NCBI GenBank assembly: GCA_964605655.1
Contig: CAZSDK010000009.1
Coordinates: 70,188 to 134,187 of the forward strand
Source: JAKLIX01 sp964605655
GTDB taxonomy: Bacteria > Bacteroidota > Bacteroidia > Bacteroidales > CAIXZF01
Direction: 5' to 3'
DNA: 64,000 nucleotides
Positions within the stretch are counted from its first letter, which is position 1, and every line of letters starts with the position of its first letter. This document shows positions 51,001 to 59,181 of this stretch, in pieces. A model generated the notes under the pieces. That model saw only the letters and a list, made by a program, of their open reading frames with translations. It was not told the DNA's origin and made no database searches. A program made the position numbers and the translations under genes.

Positions 51001-51762
51001 CGTGGTCGGGAAGTTGTGCGTCTCGGCTTTCAGAGAGATGACCGTGGAAACCGGCCGCAGCACAAAATAGCCTGCTGCATGCTGTACCGCCGGTGCAAAC
51101 TGCAGAACATCAGGTCCTTCGATGAATGCAACATTATCGGTATATGCCGATACAATGCGGTTCTTATTGGCAGAAGAGGTTTTTTTAATGAGCTGGAACA
51201 ACGTTTCTGCCTTTTCTTCACCGTCGATGATAAAAAGTCCGTTGAAGATCTTATGCCGGCAATGCTCAGAGTTCACCTGTGAAAAACCGAAGACTTCGCT
51301 GTCGGTCAGTTTCCTTCCCAGCTGGCAGGCTAGATTTTCCAGGTATTCTATTTCATCAGAGGAAAGCGCCAGGCCTTCCTCCTTGTTGTATCGGCTGATA
51401 TCCTCAATAAGGCGGAGCGGTTCAGGCAGATGACCGATCTCAAAAAGCTGCTGGTCCAGTCCGTGATACACTGCCTGTAACATCCGGTCGAAGGGGTGGT
51501 CGTTCCCTTCCACCCTTCGGAATTCTTCCATCCTGCTGATTCCCGGTATCCCCATGTTCTGGGTGATTTCCACGGCATTGGTACTCCAGGGTGTCACCAT
51601 TTCCTTTCTCGGTCCGATGAAGGTTCCCGGGAGGGCACTTCCTTCCAGGTGGCGGGCATTCCCAAAGAGCCAGCAGAGCCTTTCCAAGTATTCTGAGGCC
51701 AGGGGGATGGGGGATTCAACGGCGATAAGAGTCTGGGATTCAGATTGAAAAAAGTATATCAT
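48067..51762 (-). CDS. purL: Phosphoribosylformylglycinamidine synthase (large form)
   Basis: This enzyme converts FGAR, glutamine and ATP to FGAM in purine synthesis. The 1231-residue single chain is the proteobacterial/eukaryotic-type large PurL with linker, two AIRS-like halves and a C-terminal glutaminase. Visible blocks are GFSQVNSEHCRHKIFNG, VSLKAETHNFPTTVEPFNGA, GAGGHLNSLSELV, and in the amidotransferase VGGFSNSDVLG and LGICNGCQLMVELG with the catalytic Cys. It has its own promoter at 51782. Two membrane-protein genes follow it. Confidence 0.97.
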   Translation of the reverse strand: MIYFFQSESQTLIAVESPIPLASEYLERLCWLFGNARHLEGSALPGTFIGPRKEMVTPWSTNAVEITQNMGIPGISRMEEFRRVEGNDHPFDRMLQAVYHGLDQQLFEIGHLPEPLRLIEDISRYNKEEGLALSSDEIEYLENLACQLGRKLTDSEVFGFSQVNSEHCRHKIFNGLFIIDGEEKAETLFQLIKKTSSANKNRIVSAYTDNVAFIEGPDVLQFAPAVQHAAGYFVLRPVSTVISLKAETHNFPTTVEPFNGAATGSGGEIRDRMAGGKGSIPLAGTAVYMTSYPRLGQGRRWEDTPPRPWLYHNPQEILIKASNGASDFGNKFGQPLINGSLLTFEHQDWGKMYGFDKVIMLAGGIGYANSTDSYKERPRKGDKIIVLGGDNYRIGMGGGAVSSVATGEYANQIELNAVQRSNPEMQKRVYNAIRAMAENETNPIIAIHDHGAGGHLNSLSELVEHTGGTIDIDRLPVGDPTLSGKEIIGNESQERMGLVIRPEDAPYLQQVCERERAPYYEVGQITDDQHLLFEDGRTGERPIDLELGNFFGKPPRTVMQDQRLDAPLNPLVYDPALWQEYLRQVLQLEAVACKDWLTNKVDRSVTGRVAMQQTAGTIQLPVNNLGISTLDYQGKKGVATALGHAPAPGLIDPEAASRLAVAEALTNLVWAPVEKGLEGVSLSANWMWPARQPGEDDRLYRAVKALSDFCIELKINVPTGKDSLSMTQKYPDGSQVISPGTVIVSAVGEVSDVRAAVTPVLKPDPAATLWYLDFSGSGPELGGSSLAQILGQLGDAVPDIADAGLFRRSFEALQELLRENLILAGHDVSAGGLITTLLEMLFPTGDPEGGMRIDLSEIEHNKDIVQLLFSEKPGVVMEIRDREKVSAILAKHQVKALLLGQWTPERNLEIRVKGQSYSLNINEYRDIWYQTSFRMDVQQCGEAHARQRYQNYKQQPLKFRFPAPFTGKKSGYPIFEERTSATPRAAIIREKGVNGDREMAYSLYYAGFEVKDVHMTDLISGRENLEDVQMIVFVGGFSNSDVLGSAKGWAGAFLYNERARVALDAFYQRKDTLSLGICNGCQLMVELGLLYPDHHKMPSMKVNASGKFESQFLNVSIAENHSVMFSSLAGSRLGVWVAHGEGRFRFPLPLEEYHVPAYYSYQEYPGNPNESDGAVAAICSADGRHLAMMPHLERAIFPWQWAHYEHGRQDDELTPWVEAFVNARLWIENHR

Positions 51763-51781
51763 AGCAAGAGCGTTCGAAGTT

Positions 51782-51789
51782 CAAAAGTA
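51782..51789 (-). promoter_or_regulatory. Promoter -7 element for purL
   Basis: CAAAAGTA reads TACTTTTG on the minus strand, matching TAnnTTTG, 19 bases upstream of the purL ATG. Confidence 0.55.
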
Positions 51790-51922
51790 CGGTATTCTCA
51801 CGTACCATGGGAGGGATCATTGATGGTACCGTTTCCATCATAAACTATAGTATATTGATCTATTGATGATTACAAGATATTTCAGGATAAAAAAAATCTG
51901 AGCCGAAAATTGAAAATATTTT

Positions 51923-51930
51923 TATCTTTG
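51923..51930 (+). promoter_or_regulatory. Promoter -7 element for tRNA-Pro
   Basis: TATCTTTG matches TAnnTTTG, 16 bases upstream of the mature tRNA 5' end. An AT-rich TTGAAAATATTTT precedes it. Confidence 0.6.
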
Positions 51931-51946
51931 CACCCTCATAAGAGAT

Positions 51947-52020
51947 CGGGGCGTGGCGCAGTTGGCTAGCGTACTTGCATGGGGTGCAAGGGGTCGGAAG
52001 TTCGAGTCTTCTCGCCCCGA
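51947..52020 (+). tRNA. tRNA-Pro (anticodon GGG)
   Basis: The acceptor stem CGGGGCG (51947-51953) pairs with CGCCCCG (52013-52019), with discriminator A at 52020. The anticodon stem CTTGC/GCAAG encloses the loop ATGGGGT, giving anticodon GGG for codon CCC (and CCU by wobble). The T arm has TTCGAGT, with a GGAAG/CTTCT stem. CCA is not encoded. Length is 74 bases. An antisense frame over this tRNA is a false gene. Confidence 0.95.
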
Positions 52021-52030
52021 CAAAGACAGG

Positions 52031-52084
52031 GTGAGAGTGAGTCTGAGTACTTAGAAGTACTGAGGTTTGCTCTCGCTTTTTTTT
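52031..52084 (+). terminator. Rho-independent terminator of tRNA-Pro
   Basis: GTGAGAG (52031) pairs with CTCTCGC (52070-52076), with an inner AGTACT/AGTACT palindrome, followed by eight T. It begins 10 bases after the tRNA. Confidence 0.75.
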
Positions 52085-52168
52085 ATTTAGCACCTGCCTC
52101 AACGCAGTCAGTTTTCAACAAGTTCTGGAAGTCGAACTAACAAAAAAAGACCCGCTTGGTTGGGCACT

Positions 52169-52510
52169 TTAATCGATATCCAGTATCGTCCTCAGACTTT
52201 CCTTCAGTTCCATCACCAGGTCACGGGGTAATTTCCCGACCTTTTTAACCAGCCTCTTATTATCAATGGCCCTGATCTGATCTGTCATGATATCGCAACT
52301 TTCTTCCAGTCCGCCACTGCCCTGTGGAATATGAATCCTCAATACTTCCACCTTCGGTTGAACATTGGTAGTCAACGGACAAATAATGGATGAAGGATGG
52401 ACTTTATTCAGCAGGTCTGTCTGGACAATAATGACCGGTCTTACTTTGCCGGGTTCAGTCCCCATGGTCGGGTTCAGGTCGGCTATCCAGATTTCAAACT
52501 GCCTGCCCAT
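52169..52510 (-). CDS. MazF/PemK-family toxin (endoribonuclease)
   Basis: A 113-residue type II toxin. FEIWIADLNPTMGTEPGKVRPVIIVQ is the MazF/PemK start, with the RP of the SH3-like fold; ICPLTTN and LRIHIP follow, and CDIMTDQIRAIDNKRL is the conserved DQ block. Members cut mRNA at short motifs. I use the second Met (52510). Its first 17 bases overlap the end of the antitoxin gene, the normal antitoxin-toxin order in one transcript. Confidence 0.92.
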   Translation of the reverse strand: MGRQFEIWIADLNPTMGTEPGKVRPVIIVQTDLLNKVHPSSIICPLTTNVQPKVEVLRIHIPQGSGGLEESCDIMTDQIRAIDNKRLVKKVGKLPRDLVMELKESLRTILDID

Positions 52511-52733
52511 CATGATCCATTATCTCAAATTCATGGAGCACCTGCAGGGACTCATCCCTTACTAATCCTGACTCTGTTACGAGCTTAGATGCCAGGAGTT
52601 TTCTTTTCTGGACCTTGTTGTAATAAGCCAAGGCTTCATTGATGTACCGGTTTCTCGGTTTTTTGATTTTATTCACAAGCTGTTCCGTTTCGTTGAAAAC
52701 AGCGTCATCCAGCTTTAAAGAAAGCGTCTTCAT
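52494..52733 (-). CDS. Ribbon-helix-helix antitoxin partner of MazF
   Basis: A 79-residue protein. The N-terminal TLSLKLDDAVFNETEQ followed by RNRYINEALAYYNK is a ribbon-helix-helix DNA-binding domain of the MetJ/Arc kind. The acidic C-terminal tail after residue 50 would neutralise the toxin. It precedes and overlaps the toxin gene, and a -7 element lies at 52756. RHH antitoxins usually repress their own operon. Confidence 0.85.
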   Translation of the reverse strand: MKTLSLKLDDAVFNETEQLVNKIKKPRNRYINEALAYYNKVQKRKLLASKLVTESGLVRDESLQVLHEFEIMDHDGQAV

Positions 52734-52755
52734 CTTTTCCTGCTTTATAATACCC

Positions 52756-52763
52756 CAAAAGTA
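52756..52763 (-). promoter_or_regulatory. Promoter -7 element for the toxin-antitoxin operon
   Basis: CAAAAGTA reads TACTTTTG on the minus strand, 22 bases upstream of the antitoxin ATG. The adjoining ACTTTTGGGGTATT region may hold the operator. Confidence 0.5.
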
Positions 52764-52811
52764 TATACAAATCGGGTTTACTCCAAATCACACTGCAAGA
52801 AATTCACCAAT

Positions 52812-53273
52812 TTATTTGTGGTACTCCTCCATCACAATCTTTCGCTGCCCCATCATCACCTCCCATGAATGAGGTAAACGCATCAGCTCCTCGAGATTCT
52901 CCGGCAACACCTGCCAGCGCAGCCCATATTTATCCATACACCAGCCGCATTGTGACTCAGCGCCCTCCCGTGTGAAATAATCCCAGTACCGGTCTATCTC
53001 CTGCTGGTCTTTACACAGTATGGTGAAAGCCAGGGCATCGTTGAAGGAGTGATGTTCCTTTTCGGTGCACATCAGGGCGTACTTCTGGCCGAAAATGGTC
53101 ACTTCACTCATCTCAGCATAGCCGCTGGGTGTCACCCCGAGAGGCACGATGGTCCCTTCTTCGAGAGCGCTTCCGAAGATGCCTTTGTAATATTCGATGA
53201 CCTTTGAAAGATAGCCTCCATCGGTGCTGTACCAGAGACTGGGAATGATTTTATTGTGACCCATATTACTCAT
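52812..53273 (-). CDS. VOC-superfamily protein (PhnB/3-dmu-9 3-mt type)
   Basis: A 153-residue protein of the glyoxalase-fold family often annotated as PhnB-like. KIIPSLWYSTDGGYLSKVIEYY is the start block, FTILCKDQQEIDRYWDYF follows, and GWCMDKYGLRWQVLPENL is the family signature (Q-x-GW-x-DKFG-x-xWQ). ALMCTEKEHHSFNDALAF carries the FN block. Members bind metal or small molecules, but their physiological reactions are mostly unknown. It is transcribed alone beside the toxin-antitoxin pair. Confidence 0.88.
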   Translation of the reverse strand: MSNMGHNKIIPSLWYSTDGGYLSKVIEYYKGIFGSALEEGTIVPLGVTPSGYAEMSEVTIFGQKYALMCTEKEHHSFNDALAFTILCKDQQEIDRYWDYFTREGAESQCGWCMDKYGLRWQVLPENLEELMRLPHSWEVMMGQRKIVMEEYHK

Positions 53274-53364
53274 TTTAAATACGTTATAAAAAAATTTAGC
53301 GATGAATCGTCACGCCAAATGTCGGAATAAAAGCCCGGACATAAAAGCACCTACTTCATTGCAT

Positions 53365-53725
<361 letters not shown>

Positions 53726-53805
53726 ATGCAATTCTGTCGCATCGTTGAGTTATTTCCTAAATTTACCTGCTGAATGTCCCTGCTAAGTCAATTGATCTTC
53801 CTATC

Positions 53806-55764
53806 ATGAAAATCGAGAAAAAACCGGCACCCGCTAAAAAAAAAGTCAGTGCTGCCCCGGAAAAATCTTCACACGGGTGGATTCATTACCTTGTGTTGTT
53901 TGCGTTCGCTTTTGTGCTTTACGGTAACAGCATTTCCAATAAATTTGCGCTGGACGACGGTTATGTGATCACCGGCAATAAGTTCACCAAGCAGGGTTTT
54001 GAGGGGATCCCCGCCCTGCTGAGCAAGCATTTTTTTGCGGGATATTATGGCGATAAGGAAATCTTCCTGCCGGGAGGACGATACCGGCCTTTATCCCTGG
54101 TTACCTACGCAATTGAATATCAGGTCTCTGGAGAAAACCCCCACTTGAACCATTTTGTCAATGTATTGCTGTACGCGCTGACCGGATGCGTGTTGTTCAG
54201 TTTCCTGCGCAGACTCTTTAACCAGAACCGGTCAGAAAAGTGGTACCTGTCGGTCCCTTTGGTGGCGGTCCTGCTCTTCCTCGCACATCCGGTCCACACC
54301 GAGGTGGTTGCCAACATCAAAGGAAGGGATGAGATCCTGTCGCTCCTCGGCTCGCTGCTTTCCGGTGTTTTCTATCTGAAATACCTTGCTCACCGGCGTT
54401 GGAAATACCTGGTCTATATTTTTTTATGCTTCCTGATGGCTGTCTTCTCAAAAGAAAATGCCTTCCTGTTCATCGTACTGATCCCCCTGTCGATTTATTT
54501 TTTCAGGGAGTGGAAATTCCGCGACAACATCATTGCCCTGACACCATTGCTGGTTGCCGGCATCATCTTTCTCCTGGTCAGGGCGGCAGTGCTGGCGGGA
54601 TTACCGGCAAGGCCATCGACCGAACTGCTTGACAATCCTTTTGTCGAGGCTACAATGGCCCAGAAATACGGGACCATTTTGTTCACCCTGGGGATGTACC
54701 TGAAACTGCTGTTTATTCCGCATCCCCTTACCTGGGATTATTATCCATACCATATTGCCCTGGTTGATTTCACCTCAGTTAAAGTGTGGATATCCCTGGT
54801 ACTGTACCTCTTGCTGGCCGGAGCAGCCCTGGCAGGGATCCGGAAGAAGACCGTGTTTTCCTATGCCATCCTGTTTTTTCTCATTGCCTTATCGCTGGTT
54901 TCCAACCTGGTTTTCCCGATCGGCGTTTTCATGGCCGAAAGGTTCTTGTACCTGCCGTCCGTTGCGTTCTGCCTCCTGGCGGCCTGGGTGCTAGTGAGGT
55001 ACCTGTATCCTTACCTGAAAAAGAAAAACCTGTCTGCCGCGACCAGCCTGCAGGGACTGCTGCTGGTCATCCTCCTGCTCTTTACCATCAAAACCGTCAG
55101 CCGGAACACCGTGTGGAAGGATGATTATACCCTGTACACCACCGATGTGGAAACCTCGGCCAACAGCGCCAAGGGCAACAACATTGCCGGCCAGTGGTAT
55201 GCCTATGCCGCAAACCGGGCTGACAATGCCGCCAGGAAGAATGAGTTATATGCCAAAGCGCTGCAGCATCTGCAAAAGGCTGTCACCATCCATCCCACCT
55301 TCCAGGATGCCATTTTTCACCTCGGGAACGTCTACCATGATTACCTGGGAACAAATGATTCGACCCTGGCCTGTTATCTGAGGGTGTTACGGTTGAATCC
55401 GAATGAAAACATGGTATACCAGAACCTGGAGCTTCTTCTCAAATCAGAGGCGGACCCCGGGGCCCAGATAGAAATATGGCAAAAAGTCCAGGCGCTTAAC
55501 CCTGGCCGTTACGAACCCAATTTTCACCTGGCAGCTTTATATGCAGTGACTGACCTGCCTCTGGCGGTCAGGTACATGGAAGCAGCAGCAAAAGCAAAAC
55601 CGGAAGCCATTGATGCCCTTAAGTTCCTGGGCACTGCCAGTATCAACTTGCAGCAATACGAACAGGCAGTGGGTTATTACAACAAAGTGATTTCGCTGAT
55701 GCCATCAGATTCTGAAGCGGTCAGAAATAAAGCGATCGCCGAAAAATTGATACTTGATAATTGA
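53806..55764 (+). CDS. TMTC-like GT-C membrane protein with TPR tail
   Basis: A 652-residue protein. A Lys/Pro/Ala-rich cytosolic start is followed by about 10-11 membrane helices. The first luminal loop contains NSISNKFALDDGYVITGN, with the DD pair typical of GT-C enzymes, and RYRPLSLVTYAIEY and AHPVHTEVVANIKGRDEIL are hallmarks of the TMTC/O-mannosyltransferase-like group. Residues about 460-650 are TPR repeats (ALQHLQKAVTIHPTFQDAIF and others). Related proteins transfer mannose from a polyprenyl phosphate to proteins; the bacterial activity is not established. It is flanked on both sides by the same composite repeat. Confidence 0.82.
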   Translation: MKIEKKPAPAKKKVSAAPEKSSHGWIHYLVLFAFAFVLYGNSISNKFALDDGYVITGNKFTKQGFEGIPALLSKHFFAGYYGDKEIFLPGGRYRPLSLVTYAIEYQVSGENPHLNHFVNVLLYALTGCVLFSFLRRLFNQNRSEKWYLSVPLVAVLLFLAHPVHTEVVANIKGRDEILSLLGSLLSGVFYLKYLAHRRWKYLVYIFLCFLMAVFSKENAFLFIVLIPLSIYFFREWKFRDNIIALTPLLVAGIIFLLVRAAVLAGLPARPSTELLDNPFVEATMAQKYGTILFTLGMYLKLLFIPHPLTWDYYPYHIALVDFTSVKVWISLVLYLLLAGAALAGIRKKTVFSYAILFFLIALSLVSNLVFPIGVFMAERFLYLPSVAFCLLAAWVLVRYLYPYLKKKNLSAATSLQGLLLVILLLFTIKTVSRNTVWKDDYTLYTTDVETSANSAKGNNIAGQWYAYAANRADNAARKNELYAKALQHLQKAVTIHPTFQDAIFHLGNVYHDYLGTNDSTLACYLRVLRLNPNENMVYQNLELLLKSEADPGAQIEIWQKVQALNPGRYEPNFHLAALYAVTDLPLAVRYMEAAAKAKPEAIDALKFLGTASINLQQYEQAVGYYNKVISLMPSDSEAVRNKAIAEKLILDN

Positions 55765-55792
55765 TAATTGACAATTTGATTTTTTGGTCCGC

Positions 55793-56215
55793 TGGTACAC
55801 TGGTACACTGAAAAACTGCCCACTGGAATTCTCCCGCATCCCGTATCCCGCATCCCGCCATCCCTAATACTTGATATTGTTACTTGATATTATTACTTGA
55901 TACTGTTACTTGATCCTATTACTTGATCCTATTACTTGATCCTATTACTTGATCCTATTACTTGATCCCCATGCGCAAACATACTGACGTACTGACCCTC
56001 CCCTCCCCCTCCCCACCGTCGTTCTCCCTTCGTGCAAGATGAAAACGGGGAGGGGAAATATTCAACCGGCTGACTCTTTGCTACAGGCAGATAACCTCTA
56101 CGAGGTAAAAGTTTAGAATTGATAATTGACAATTTGGTTTTGGGTACACTGGTACACTGAAAAACTGCCCACTGGAATTCTCCCGCATCCCGTATCCCGC
56201 ATCCCGCATCCTGTT
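55793..56215. repeat. Composite intergenic repeat, right copy, with duplicated 70-bp block
   Basis: The 475-base gap behind the GT-C gene holds: GGTACACTGGTACACTG to ATCCCGC heptamers (55793-55860); eight 13-base units TACTTGATATTGT to TACTTGATCCTAT (55868-55970); the block shared with 53420-53600; then a second copy of the GGTACACTGGTACACTG-ATCCCGC block (56144-56212). The two outer blocks are about 350 bases apart in direct orientation. No gene is present. Confidence 0.85.
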
Positions 56216-56239
56216 ACTTGATACTTTTACTTGATCCTC

Positions 56240-56767
56240 TTACTTATTCGTCCTTATCCCCGTGTGCTTGCCATAGTTGTCACAAGCTACATCGTCGGCT
56301 TGCCAGAGTTCGATCTTGTTTCCTTCCAGATCCAGAATATGAACGAACTTGCCGAGTTCGTCAGCCTGGACGGTATCCAGGATGGTCACGCCCTCTTTCT
56401 TCAGCGACTCCAGGAGTTTGTCAAGGTCTTCCACCCTGTAATTGATCATAAAGTCCTTCGTTGAAGGCTCAAAGTACTTTGTTTTCTCTGAAAAGGGGCT
56501 CCATTGGGTGAATCCCTTACGGGTGGAATCCATGGCCTGCCGCCATTCAAACACCGCCCCGTATTGGTTGGTTTGGATCCCAAGATGGGTCTGGTACCAT
56601 TCCCTCACTTTTTTGGGATCCTTGCATTTGAAGAAGATGCCCCCTATTCCTGTGACCTTTCTTACGGGTTCCTGGTCTTCTGAAGGAGCCGTGACCAGGT
56701 TATTGAAGGCAAATCCGAGGCCGAAGGAGAACAGAAGCCCCAGAACAATCAGTATCGTTTTTTTCAT
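56240..56767 (-). CDS. Membrane-anchored or exported VOC/glyoxalase-like protein
   Basis: A 175-residue protein with a hydrophobic N terminus (KKTILIVLGLLFSFGLGFAF), probably a signal peptide or anchor. A glyoxalase-fold domain begins at about residue 38: TGIGGIFFKCKDPKKVREWY, then HLGIQTNQYG, DFMINYRVEDLDKLLESL and a C-terminal HILDLEGNKIELWQ with the metal-ligand Glu. Export is unusual for the family, although lineage relatives exist. The substrate is unknown. It is transcribed alone between repeat blocks. Confidence 0.82.
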   Translation of the reverse strand: MKKTILIVLGLLFSFGLGFAFNNLVTAPSEDQEPVRKVTGIGGIFFKCKDPKKVREWYQTHLGIQTNQYGAVFEWRQAMDSTRKGFTQWSPFSEKTKYFEPSTKDFMINYRVEDLDKLLESLKKEGVTILDTVQADELGKFVHILDLEGNKIELWQADDVACDNYGKHTGIRTNK

Positions 56768-56844
56768 CGGGTCATTTTTTGCATTTCCTGCCCCTCAGGA
56801 TATTTAATTCTGCATCCATATTCGGGCTTTCAAATCAGTTCCTG

Positions 56845-57717
56845 TCATGGTTTCCCGGAATGCTTTTTGAGCCAATCGAGGGCTCCTTCGGTCTGCCTCC
56901 AGAGGAACTGGGCAAAACCGGCATAGTATTCGGCTTCGTTCTCGTCGCCAAAACCATAGTATTCCGGGAGTATCGATACTTCTTTCTTGGAAAGCAGCCT
57001 GGCAGCCACAAACTTGTTCTGTTTCAATGCTTTTTGAAGCTGCTGATTGGCATGTTCCGTTTCCCCTTCCGTTTTAAAAGCAAACAAAGCACGATTGAAA
57101 AGTGAGAAGGCCATGTCGTCCCATTCGAACATTTTGGCATACTTCTCAAACTTTTCCCTGTCATCCAGCTCTATGAGATACAGCGACAACTCATCCCTCA
57201 CTCCCTGGTTGTCGTTGGGATTCAGTTCAATGATCTCCTCCAGCACTGCTACGGACTCTTTTACCTTTCCCAAGGTATAGAGGCAGTCGGCGTACAGATG
57301 CAAACACCTCATAAACGGCCGTGTCTCATGAAGGCCCCAAAACATTCCTTTATTCTTTTTTAGGTATGGCCCCCCGAATATCTCCCGGCCAATGGCGATG
57401 CCCTTCTCATAAAACACCATGGAGATTTCCACAGAGTTTTCCATCACTCCCAAAAACTCATACGCTTCAATACAGTTGATGTCAAGAAGAAGCGCCTGCT
57501 CAATATTCTGTCGAGCCTTGGCCGGCTTCAATTCATAGGCTTCAAAAACCAGGTCCTGTGCTTTCTCCTTCATAGTTAAAGTCTCACTTGGAAAGGATGG
57601 GATCTCTTTCCCTACGATGCTTTCCATGAATTTTTTAGCCTCGTCTTCCGACTTGAAGTTCTGGGAATCCAGAAGCCTTTGCAGGTCGGTGAATAATTTG
57701 TCTTGCTTTTTACTCAT
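56845..57717 (-). CDS. TPR-containing protein (ST7-like), unknown function
   Basis: A 290-residue soluble protein. The first 45 residues are charged and helical (DEAKKFMESIVGKE). Then come TPR-like helices: AKARQNIEQALLLDINCIEAYEFLG, MRCLHLYADCLYTLGKVKESVAVLEEII and RALFAFKTEGETEHANQQLQKAL. FWGLHETRPFMRCLHLY resembles the ST7/SEC-C-associated helical protein pattern. No catalytic motif is visible, so it is probably a protein-protein interaction scaffold. It is monocistronic and no clear TAnnTTTG element is seen. Confidence 0.75.
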   Translation of the reverse strand: MSKKQDKLFTDLQRLLDSQNFKSEDEAKKFMESIVGKEIPSFPSETLTMKEKAQDLVFEAYELKPAKARQNIEQALLLDINCIEAYEFLGVMENSVEISMVFYEKGIAIGREIFGGPYLKKNKGMFWGLHETRPFMRCLHLYADCLYTLGKVKESVAVLEEIIELNPNDNQGVRDELSLYLIELDDREKFEKYAKMFEWDDMAFSLFNRALFAFKTEGETEHANQQLQKALKQNKFVAARLLSKKEVSILPEYYGFGDENEAEYYAGFAQFLWRQTEGALDWLKKHSGKP

Positions 57718-57796
57718 AGGGTCAGGATTTATGTAAATTCTTTATATTGAATGATTTGTACAGTTAACCTAAATATCTGACCGACCCATTTTCAAC

Positions 57797-58024
57797 TCAT
57801 TCTAAAAAGTAATCCAGTAACTTCTGGTACTTATCTTGTGCTGAAAGGCAGGTGTCTGTCAAATAACCCTTTACCCTCGAAAATTCAGCCAGACCCCTGT
57901 AATAGAAGAATTTCTGATCATCCTCGATGATAAAAGTGACGATAATATTTTTCAGATATTCATTGAACATAATCTGGGACTGATGATAGATCCTACCTTT
58001 TAAACCACTTGATTGTTCTTCCCG
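57797..58024 (-). pseudogene. C-terminal remnant of a Fic-family protein
   Basis: The frame is open from 58024, just inside a TAA at 58025-58027, to TGA 57797-57799. It contains FIIEDDQKFFYYRGLAEF and KGYLTDTCLSAQDKYQKLL, which match the C-terminal end of Bacteroidota Fic-domain (AMP-transferase) proteins as I remember them. The catalytic HPFxxGNGR region is absent, and the only ATG (57970) would give 57 residues. It fills the 379-base gap between the TPR and FISUMP genes; the rest of that gap shows nothing. Confidence 0.5.
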
Positions 58025-58096
58025 TTAAATCTTTAAAAGCTCCATAGATCAGTCCCCTTTCCCTTTCACAAAGGTATGATTATCACAAATAATCCA

Positions 58097-58762
58097 TCAG
58101 TTCTTAAAAAGACGGACACTTTTGCCACTCCCATAGCATTCATAGGATCTTAATCCTGCAAACCCGTCTTTATTAGTGACTGCTGAGCCGTGTGGAACAC
58201 CTGCTTTATTGCTGTTCACACCGAAATGCCAAGGACCATCATAGCGACTGTCAGAAGCACTCCAAAAATCAGCCTGCTCTCCAAGATACCTGAATTTCCC
58301 ATTACAATCCAACAGACCGCCAAGTGTAGCATTAAAACCACTGCTGCCACCCTTTAATATTTGTTTATAAACGATTTGAGAATATTTCCATACTGCCCTT
58401 TTGCCCCCCAATGATTTCCGGAACTTTATCCATTCTTCCTTTGATGGCAGATGCCACCCATCAGGAGCAATTCTCTTCGCTGTTTCCCAATCGTACAGGT
58501 AACCATATATGGCAACATTGCCGGTATCGTTATCATAAGCCCAAAAATTTCCCTGCAACGGCCTGTAAGCAACGTTTTCCGCCATAATCCATTGTTCCCC
58601 GATTTTAATAGTTTTATAGATTTTACCGTCGCGTGGATCAGTAAAACTCCCGCTTTCCTGGGCAAGGAGACGATTCTCGCTATCCTTGCAACTACTGACC
58701 AGAATTATAAACACTAACAAGATCAGCGTTTTAAAAATTCTGGTTTTGTTCTCCATCTTCAT
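58097..58762 (-). CDS. FISUMP-domain lipoprotein
   Basis: A 221-residue lipoprotein. The signal peptide ends in LVSSCKDS, with the lipid-attachment Cys near residue 25. The body is a FISUMP (Fibrobacter succinogenes major paralogous) domain: FTDPRDGKIYKTIKIGEQWIMAENV, then YGYLYDWETA, APDGWHLPSKEEW, and near the end FWSASDS and a GLRSYECYG segment. These domains are common in Bacteroidota surface proteins; their ligand is unknown. The start may be ATG 58762 or two codons later. Confidence 0.9.
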   Translation of the reverse strand: MKMENKTRIFKTLILLVFIILVSSCKDSENRLLAQESGSFTDPRDGKIYKTIKIGEQWIMAENVAYRPLQGNFWAYDNDTGNVAIYGYLYDWETAKRIAPDGWHLPSKEEWIKFRKSLGGKRAVWKYSQIVYKQILKGGSSGFNATLGGLLDCNGKFRYLGEQADFWSASDSRYDGPWHFGVNSNKAGVPHGSAVTNKDGFAGLRSYECYGSGKSVRLFKN

Positions 58763-58956
58763 GATTACTTTGATTTGAGATTTTTAAATACGGATTACTG
58801 TCCAGCATAATTCAGTGCGAACGTCGTGTTTAGCGACCTCTGTCTGGCACACAAATTATGATGTATTCTTCAGAAAATCAATAAACAAGTCATGGTAAAG
58901 ATAACACTTTTTTGCCAATTTTACAGTTCGTATGCAATAGTCATAGGCAGCACGAA

Positions 58957-59136
58957 CTATTGAACCAATACTTTTTGTGACAATACTCCATCGACGGTGC
59001 GGAGTTCTACCCAATAGATTCCGGCCGGCAGATGACTTACATTCAGACTCACCCGGTTCTGCCCTTTGTGACGATTCCGGTGATCCGGCGTTAATATTCC
59101 TCCTGCAGCACAAGTCTTAAAAAAATATCTTGACAT
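58957..59136 (-). pseudogene. Orphan T9SS type A sorting-tail remnant
   Basis: From an ATG at 59136 to TAG 58957-58959 the 59-residue frame contains NRVSLNVSHLPAGIYWVEL, then GVLSQKVLVQ: a T9SS type A C-terminal tail without any cargo domain or signal peptide. It is best read as the end of a deleted secreted protein. The remaining parts of the 419-base gap (58763-59181) show no gene, only a weak -7-like TATTTTTA at 59153 facing the next gene. Confidence 0.6.
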
Positions 59137-59181
59137 TTTATTACTAAAGCCGTATTTTTAACAAAATTTTAACTCTTGTTT

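Noticed and set aside
51860..52102. An 80-residue minus-strand frame over the tRNA-Pro
   Set aside because: It is the antisense of a tRNA with good cloverleaf pairing; its RRLELPTPCTPCKYASQLRHAP-like translation is a well-known false protein.
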